Source of the DNA: an uncultured Thermoanaerobaculia bacterium
GTDB lineage: Bacteria; Acidobacteriota; Thermoanaerobaculia; Multivoradales; Multivoraceae
NCBI GenBank assembly: GCA_951813015.1
Contig: CATOTG010000008.1
Location: forward strand, 124,001 to 188,000
Length of the DNA stretch: 64,000 nucleotides
Reading direction: 5' to 3'
Positions 59,596 to 64,000 of the stretch are shown piece by piece. Made by a program: the position numbers and the translations under genes. Every line of letters starts with the position of its first letter. Positions within the stretch are counted from its first letter, which is position 1. Below the pieces are notes generated by a model. It was not told the origin of the DNA. It saw only the letters and a list, made by a program, of their open reading frames with translations, and did not search any database.

Positions 59596-60450
59596 TCACT
59601 CAATCCGGGTCCTCCAGACGTCGCCGTGGGCTGTGATCTGCACCGCGGTCGGCGACGCCCAGTGGGTGCCCACGACCGTGATGCCGCTGTCGCTGAACTT
59701 CTCGCAGAAGCTGCGGCGCGCGGCGGTCGCCGCCTCGCGGTCGATGTCGGCGATCGAGCACCACTCCGGGTGAGCGCACTGACAGGGGTGGTGCATCACG
59801 TCGCCCGAGATCACGCCCTCCTCGCTGCGGGAGGAGACGGCGATGCTGCAGTGGCCCGGCGTGTGCCCCGGAGTGGGGAAGAACCGGAGCTCGGGGTTGA
59901 TCTGGTGGTTGCAGTCGACGAGGTCGACCAGGCCGGCCTCGAACACGGGCGCCACCGAGTCGCCGAAGACGTCGCCCCAGTTGGCCTCCCCCTCGTCCCG
60001 CCAGTACTCGAACTCGGGGCGCGCCATCACGTAGCGCGCGTTGGGGAACGTGGGCGTCCACTCGCCGTCGACCTTCATCGTGTTCCAGCCCACGTGGTCG
60101 ACGTGGAGGTGGGTGCAGACCACGAGGTCGACCTGTTCGCGGGGGAAGCCGGCGTCCCGGATCTCCTGGAGGAACGGCCCGTCGAGCTCGTTCCAGGCCG
60201 GCAGGCCGCGCAACTTGTCGTTGCCGACGCAGGTGTCGACGACGATCTTGAGGCCGCGCGACTCGACCAGGAAGGCCTGGATGATCATCTTGAGCCGCTC
60301 GCCGCCAGGCGTGACGAAGTGCGGTTCGAGCCAGTCCAGGTCCGGCGCCAGATTCTCCGGTGTGGCGTCCGGCAACAGGAAGGAGGCCGGGACCGGATAG
60401 TCGATCTCGATGATCGGGGTAATCGACACGTCGCCGATCTTGATGCCCAT
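59596..60450 (-). CDS. Metallo-beta-lactamase-fold hydrolase
   Basis: A 284-aa cytosolic enzyme. ATG 60450 is preceded by GGAGAGG; the longer open frame upstream is not supported. Metal ligands are seen in THLHVDHVGWN (HxHxDH, ~112), the second His in TPGHTPGHCSIAV (~195) and the Asp in ISGDVMHH (~220), a two-metal site. QAFLVESRGLKIVVDTCVGND is a typical lactonase/AHL-lactonase-like opening. The substrate, perhaps a lactone or thioester, is not determinable. It is followed upstream on the same strand by the lyase gene with 53 bp between them. Confidence 0.9.
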   Translation of the reverse strand: MGIKIGDVSITPIIEIDYPVPASFLLPDATPENLAPDLDWLEPHFVTPGGERLKMIIQAFLVESRGLKIVVDTCVGNDKLRGLPAWNELDGPFLQEIRDAGFPREQVDLVVCTHLHVDHVGWNTMKVDGEWTPTFPNARYVMARPEFEYWRDEGEANWGDVFGDSVAPVFEAGLVDLVDCNHQINPELRFFPTPGHTPGHCSIAVSSRSEEGVISGDVMHHPCQCAHPEWCSIADIDREAATAARRSFCEKFSDSGITVVGTHWASPTAVQITAHGDVWRTRIE

Positions 60451-60503
60451 CGGTAGACCTCTCCAGCTTGAATGCTCTGAACCGCGGCTTCGGCGCCCGG
60501 GCG

Positions 60504-62156
60504 TCAGCGGGTGAGCCAGGCGAACTTCTGCGGCTTGCGCTGCGCTTTCGGGTCGATCAGCACGTTGACCAGCGCTGGCCGGTCGGAGGCGAGCGCCGCA
60601 TCGAGCGTCGGTCCGAGGTCGGCCACCTTCTCGACCAGGTAGCCCTTGCCGCCGAAGGCCTCGATCACGCGCTCGTAGCGGGCGCCCAGGGTGTAGGTCG
60701 ACGGCGGCAGCGGCTTGCCGGGGAGGTACTCGCTGACGCCGCCGCCGATGCCGTTGTTGTTGATCACGACGAAGGTGATCGGCATGTTGTAGCGGCACGC
60801 GACTTCGACCTCCATGCCGGAGAAGCCGAACGCCGAGTCGCCCTGGACGCAGATCGTGCGCCGGTCCGGATGAACGACGGCGGCCGCGATTGCCAGCCCC
60901 GTGCCGACGCCCATCGTGCCGAAGGTGCCGGCGTCGAGCCGCTTGCGCGGTTCCATGTTCGGCAGCACGGTGCGCGAGATGTCCATCGTGTTCGCGCCCT
61001 CGGCGACCAGCATGTCCTGCGGCTCCAGGCGGTCGGCGATCTCCCGCAGGGCCCGGTAGTAGCCCATCGGCTCGCTGTCGTCATCGAGCATCGCCTGGAC
61101 GGCGGCCTGGTTCCGGGTCGCGCTCTCGCGCAGGCTGGCAAGCCACTCGTTGTCGGCCGCGAGCGTGAAGGGTTCCGCGTCGAGGGCCTGGTTCAATTGC
61201 GCGGTCACCGCCCGTGCGTCGCCGACCATGCCGACCTCGGTCGGGACGTTCGTGCCGATTTCCTCCGCGTTGAGGTCGATCTGGAGCACCCGGACCCCCT
61301 TCCTGAACCGCGGCGGCTGCCCGAAGTGGAGGATCCAGTTCAGCCGGGCGCCGATCAGCAGGATCGCGTCGGCGTTCTGGAGCGCGAAAGAGCGCGCCGG
61401 GGCCACCAGGTGGGGGTCGTCGTCGGAGACGACGCCCTTGCCCATCGGCGTCGGCAGCACGGGCAGGTTCGTGCGCTGGACGAAACGGCGCACTTCGCTC
61501 TCGGCGCGGGCGTAGGCCGCGCCCTTGCCGACGATGACCAGCGGGTTCTTCGCTTCGCGCAGGACCGCCACGGCGCGCTCGACTTCGCGCGGGTCGGCCA
61601 GACTGGTCGGCGGTTCCGGACAGCGGGGCGGAAACTCGACGTCTTCTTCGTCGACCGTCGCGGTCAGCACGTCGTTCGTCAGGTTCAGGTAGGAAGCGCC
61701 GGGACGACCGTAGATCGAGGTGCGGACCGCCTGCTCCACGTAGAAAGGCGCCCGGTGAGCGGCGTCGATTTCCGCCGAGTACTTCGAGAACGGGCGCGCC
61801 GCCTCGACCTGCGGGCACTCCTGGAACGCGCCCTGGCCGTTCTGGTAACGGTCGTTCGCGCCGCCGAGCAGGACCATCGGCCAGCAGTTCTTCTCCGCGT
61901 TGGCGAGACCCGCGATGCCGTGCACCATGCCGGGGCCCGACACGCCGAGGCAGGCCCCGGGCCGGCCGGTCAGGTAGCCGACCGCGCCGGCGGCGTAGCT
62001 TGCCGCCTGCTCGTTGCGGAAGCCGTAGTACTGGATTCCCGCCTGTTGTGCGGCGTGGGCTACCCCGTAGACGGGGAAACCGACGATGCCGAACATGTAG
62101 TCGACACCCTGCTGCTTCAGGCTGCGGGCGATCAGGGCGTCTCCGGTCAGGGTCAT
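60504..62156 (-). CDS. Thiamine diphosphate enzyme, 2-hydroxyacyl-CoA lyase / oxalyl-CoA decarboxylase family
   Basis: A 550-aa enzyme. ThDP motifs: the activating Glu in FRNEQAASYAAGAVGYLTGR (~50) and the Mg-binding stretch GDSAFGFSGMEVEVACRYN to INNNG (~440-470). Long segments (CLGVSGPGM, PTPMGKGVV, FGARLNWILHFG-like IGARLNWILHFG, LDAGTFGTMGVG) read much closer to animal HACL1 than to oxalyl-CoA decarboxylase, which has NNGGIYRGD after the ThDP loop; here it is NNNGIGGGVSEY. HACL cleaves 2-hydroxyacyl-CoA to formyl-CoA and an aldehyde. ATG 62156 overlaps the stop of the CoA-transferase gene, implying that the transferase supplies the CoA ester. True substrate unknown. Confidence 0.88.
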   Translation of the reverse strand: MTLTGDALIARSLKQQGVDYMFGIVGFPVYGVAHAAQQAGIQYYGFRNEQAASYAAGAVGYLTGRPGACLGVSGPGMVHGIAGLANAEKNCWPMVLLGGANDRYQNGQGAFQECPQVEAARPFSKYSAEIDAAHRAPFYVEQAVRTSIYGRPGASYLNLTNDVLTATVDEEDVEFPPRCPEPPTSLADPREVERAVAVLREAKNPLVIVGKGAAYARAESEVRRFVQRTNLPVLPTPMGKGVVSDDDPHLVAPARSFALQNADAILLIGARLNWILHFGQPPRFRKGVRVLQIDLNAEEIGTNVPTEVGMVGDARAVTAQLNQALDAEPFTLAADNEWLASLRESATRNQAAVQAMLDDDSEPMGYYRALREIADRLEPQDMLVAEGANTMDISRTVLPNMEPRKRLDAGTFGTMGVGTGLAIAAAVVHPDRRTICVQGDSAFGFSGMEVEVACRYNMPITFVVINNNGIGGGVSEYLPGKPLPPSTYTLGARYERVIEAFGGKGYLVEKVADLGPTLDAALASDRPALVNVLIDPKAQRKPQKFAWLTR

Positions 62157-63469
62157 GTCGTCGTCTCCTGGCTGTCGGCGGCGGGAGTGGAGCGCCGTGA
62201 TGTTCCTGCTCCTGCGTGTTTCCTCGTCGTCATGTCGCTTTCTCCTGGCCTTGTGCGCCCCGGGGTGGGCGGAGCGCCCAGCACGCCGTCCGCGCGCAGC
62301 CGGTCGATTTCGGTTTGGGTGAGGTCGAGTTCGTCGGCCAGGACACTGTCCGTGTGGCGGCCCAGAAGCGGCGCCGCCTCGAGCTCGACCTGGCTGTCGC
62401 TGAGGTTCATCGGCGACCCGAGCACGCGCACCGGCCCCTTGACCTCGTGGTCGACGGTTTGGATGAAACCGCGTTCGTTGAGGTGGGGATCCGCGAACAG
62501 GTCGAGAGTGTCGAGCACCGCGCTGGCCGGCACGCCGGCGTCGCCGAGGATCGCCATCGCCTCCTGCTTGGTGTAGCCGCTGGTCCACTCGGAGATGACT
62601 TCCGCCAGACCGTCGCCGTTCTCGAAGCGCTTCCTGGGTGTGTCGTAGCGGGCATCGTCGGCGAGGTCTTCGCGGCCGATGGCGCCGCACAGCGCCTCCC
62701 ACATCCGGTTCGTCACCACGAGGATGTAGACGTAGTCGTTGGGGCCGTACGGCTTGCAGGGGTAGAGGTTCATCATCGCCCCGCGGCCGGCGCCGCTGCG
62801 CGGCGCCGCCCTGGCGCCAAACTCGCCGCCCATCGCGACCGCCGTGCGCATGAACCAGGTCACGCCTTCCTGCATCGACATCTCGACGAGCTGGCCCTTG
62901 CCGGTGCGCAGCTTGTTGGCGTGAGCCGCGCACAGCGCCAGGGCCATCAGCACGCCGGTTCCGCAGTCGCCGATTGTCGTGCCGGGCCGCAGTGGCGGTC
63001 CGTCCGGGTCGCCGGTGATCGACATCGCGCCGCCCGCGGCCTGGGCCACCGGGTCGAAGCACTTGTAGTTGCTGTACGGCCCGCTGTTGCCGAAGCCCTT
63101 GATCCGGCCGTAGATCACCTCGGGGTGGATCTCGCGGATCGAGTCGTAGTCGAGGCGGAGTTTCTCGACCACGCCGGGCCCGAAGTTCTCGACCAGGATG
63201 TCGAATCGGGGCGCCATCTTCAGCAGCAGATCGCGGCCCTCCCCGGACGCGAGGTTGATCGCGATGCTGCGCTTGTTGCTGTTCCAGTTGATGAAGTACT
63301 CGGAGTCGTCCGTGGTCCGTCCGCCCGCGAGACCGCGCCCCGGATCGCCGGCGCCGGGGCGCTCCACCTTGACCACGTCGGCGCCGAGCCAGGCGAGGGC
63401 CTGGGTACACGAAGTCCCGGCTTCGTACTGCGTCAGATCGAGAATGCGCAGACCGTCGAGTGCTGGCAT
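62153..63469 (-). CDS. CaiB/BaiF-family CoA-transferase (formyl-CoA transferase-like)
   Basis: A 438-aa family III CoA-transferase. It opens LRILDLTQYEAGTSCTQALA with ADVVKVERPGAGDPGR, both typical. The catalytic Asp is likely in TIGDCGTGVLMALAL (~170). The body ends near residue 400; a ~35-residue Ser/Thr/Arg-rich tail follows that is not part of the fold and overlaps the downstream start by 4 bases. AGGAGG precedes ATG 63469. It would move CoA from formyl- or another acyl-CoA to a 2-hydroxy acid or oxalate, feeding the adjacent lyase. Confidence 0.9.
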   Translation of the reverse strand: MPALDGLRILDLTQYEAGTSCTQALAWLGADVVKVERPGAGDPGRGLAGGRTTDDSEYFINWNSNKRSIAINLASGEGRDLLLKMAPRFDILVENFGPGVVEKLRLDYDSIREIHPEVIYGRIKGFGNSGPYSNYKCFDPVAQAAGGAMSITGDPDGPPLRPGTTIGDCGTGVLMALALCAAHANKLRTGKGQLVEMSMQEGVTWFMRTAVAMGGEFGARAAPRSGAGRGAMMNLYPCKPYGPNDYVYILVVTNRMWEALCGAIGREDLADDARYDTPRKRFENGDGLAEVISEWTSGYTKQEAMAILGDAGVPASAVLDTLDLFADPHLNERGFIQTVDHEVKGPVRVLGSPMNLSDSQVELEAAPLLGRHTDSVLADELDLTQTEIDRLRADGVLGAPPTPGRTRPGESDMTTRKHAGAGTSRRSTPAADSQETTT

Positions 63470-63584
63470 GAGTGGCCTCCTGGCTTTGCGTTGCGGGCGC
63501 TACGATAACCCGTTCCGGGGGGGACGTCGCGGCGCCGGCGATAGGCTCCGGCGGATCTCGAAGAGCGGTGAGGAGGGGTAACGC

Positions 63585-63629
63585 ATGCAGATCGGAAGTC
63601 GCTTCGACCGGGCCAATGATCGACGCTGA
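63585..63629 (+). CDS. Possible upstream ORF (14 aa) with strong ribosome site
   Basis: ATG 63585 is preceded by AGGAGGGG and opens 14 codons (MQIGSRFDRANDRR) ending in TGA at 63629. The amidohydrolase ATG (63616) lies inside it in another frame, with no ribosome site of its own. It may couple translation of the amidohydrolase; alternatively the annotated frame break could be a sequencing error. Confidence 0.35.
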   Translation: MQIGSRFDRANDRR

Positions 63630-64000
63630 CGTACACATCCCCAATCCACGCATCCAGGATCTGATGCCCCTGCTGCCGGAGCACTGGGTGGAGCACTTCA
63701 ACAACACGGTGGACAAGGGCGCCTCCCAGGAGTACTACCCGCCGCGATCGCCCGTCGCCGGCCGCCGCGGCGGCCTGGCGGAACTTCGGGAGGCCGTCTT
63801 CGAGCAGGGCGGCGCGGAGTTGGCGATTTCGAGCTGTCTCTACGCGGTCGACAGCGTCCACAACCCGGACGTCGCTGCCGCGCTCGCGACCGCCGTGAAC
63901 GACTGGCAGTCCCGGGAGTGGCTGGAGCGGGAACCGCGGCTCCGCGGCTCGATCGTTGCGCCGGTCCAGTTGCCGGACGCCGCGGCCAAGGAGGTCGAGC
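63616..64000 (+). CDS. Amidohydrolase_2 family metal-dependent hydrolase (3' part outside window)
   Basis: The frame runs from ATG 63616 to the window edge (128 codons). MIDADVHIPNPRIQDLMPLLP is the usual start of ACMSD-like amidohydrolases, with a metal-binding His in the first strand (DADVH). SCLYAVDSVHNPDVAAALATAVNDWQ and RLRGSIVAPVQLPDAAA match the second and third barrel segments. Members decarboxylate or hydrolyse ring-cleavage products. It is divergent from the CoA-transferase gene. Substrate unknown. Confidence 0.88.
   Translation, partial: MIDADVHIPNPRIQDLMPLLPEHWVEHFNNTVDKGASQEYYPPRSPVAGRRGGLAELREAVFEQGGAELAISSCLYAVDSVHNPDVAAALATAVNDWQSREWLEREPRLRGSIVAPVQLPDAAAKEVE

Noticed and set aside
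60504..62156. Straight annotation as oxalyl-CoA decarboxylase
   Set aside because: The sequence after the ThDP loop and long internal segments fit 2-hydroxyacyl-CoA lyase better; only the operon partner suggests oxalate.

Overview
The window is a high-GC chromosome fragment, most likely from an Acidobacteriota genome. Three secreted proteins with the VWFA-related domain described from Acidobacteria, a DUF6152 protein and several secreted 'PDLNGIW / PDISGYY' proteins all point that way; the class cannot be fixed from sequence alone. Genes are dense, many start at GTG or TTG, neighbours often overlap by 4 bases, and several transcripts look leaderless. No rRNA, tRNA, CRISPR array, transposase or integrase was recognised.

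Layout. 1-8 kb: a truncated molybdopterin enzyme subunit preceded on the same strand by a promoter/short ORF/terminator unit; RNase E/G; divergent hflX; a DCC thiol-disulfide protein; a phosphopantetheinyl transferase. 8-25 kb: a rearranged minus-strand block with a PQQ dehydrogenase, a FadJ-type fusion enzyme, three VWFA proteins and a Uma2-type protein. It appears to be an old tandem duplication of [PQQ dehydrogenase, fadJ, VWFA-1, VWFA-2] in which each unit lost different genes, with an LRR gene sitting in the second unit. 25-32 kb: an oligopeptide-type ABC importer operon (two permeases, lipoprotein, two ATPases) followed by an MFS carrier. 32.5-42.8 kb: an ABC-2 export-type cassette (two permeases, a NEW3-domain membrane protein, ATPase), a promoter with a small membrane protein and a beta-propeller protein, then a divergent second permease pair ending in a recently copied, frameshifted ATPase.

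43-52.9 kb: groES-groEL under a CIRCE operator, a catalytic plus non-catalytic pair of M16 peptidases, an alanine/glycine:sodium symporter, an AbrB antitoxin next to a shrunken PIN toxin, an SRPBCC protein and fabF. 53-60.5 kb: a DUF1828 / DUF6978-like pair, two secreted Acidobacteria-type proteins, a DUF6152 protein, a one-heme cytochrome with a PepSY membrane protein, and a metallo-beta-lactamase-fold hydrolase. 60.5-64 kb: a 2-hydroxyacyl-CoA lyase-like ThDP enzyme coupled to a CaiB/BaiF CoA-transferase, and the start of an amidohydrolase.

The strongest leads are the reciprocally decayed tandem duplication with its mosaic remnant, the short ORF with promoter, ideal ribosome site and terminator at 1.9-2.2 kb, and the duplicated ABC-2 cassette. 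All identities were judged by eye; no database search was run.
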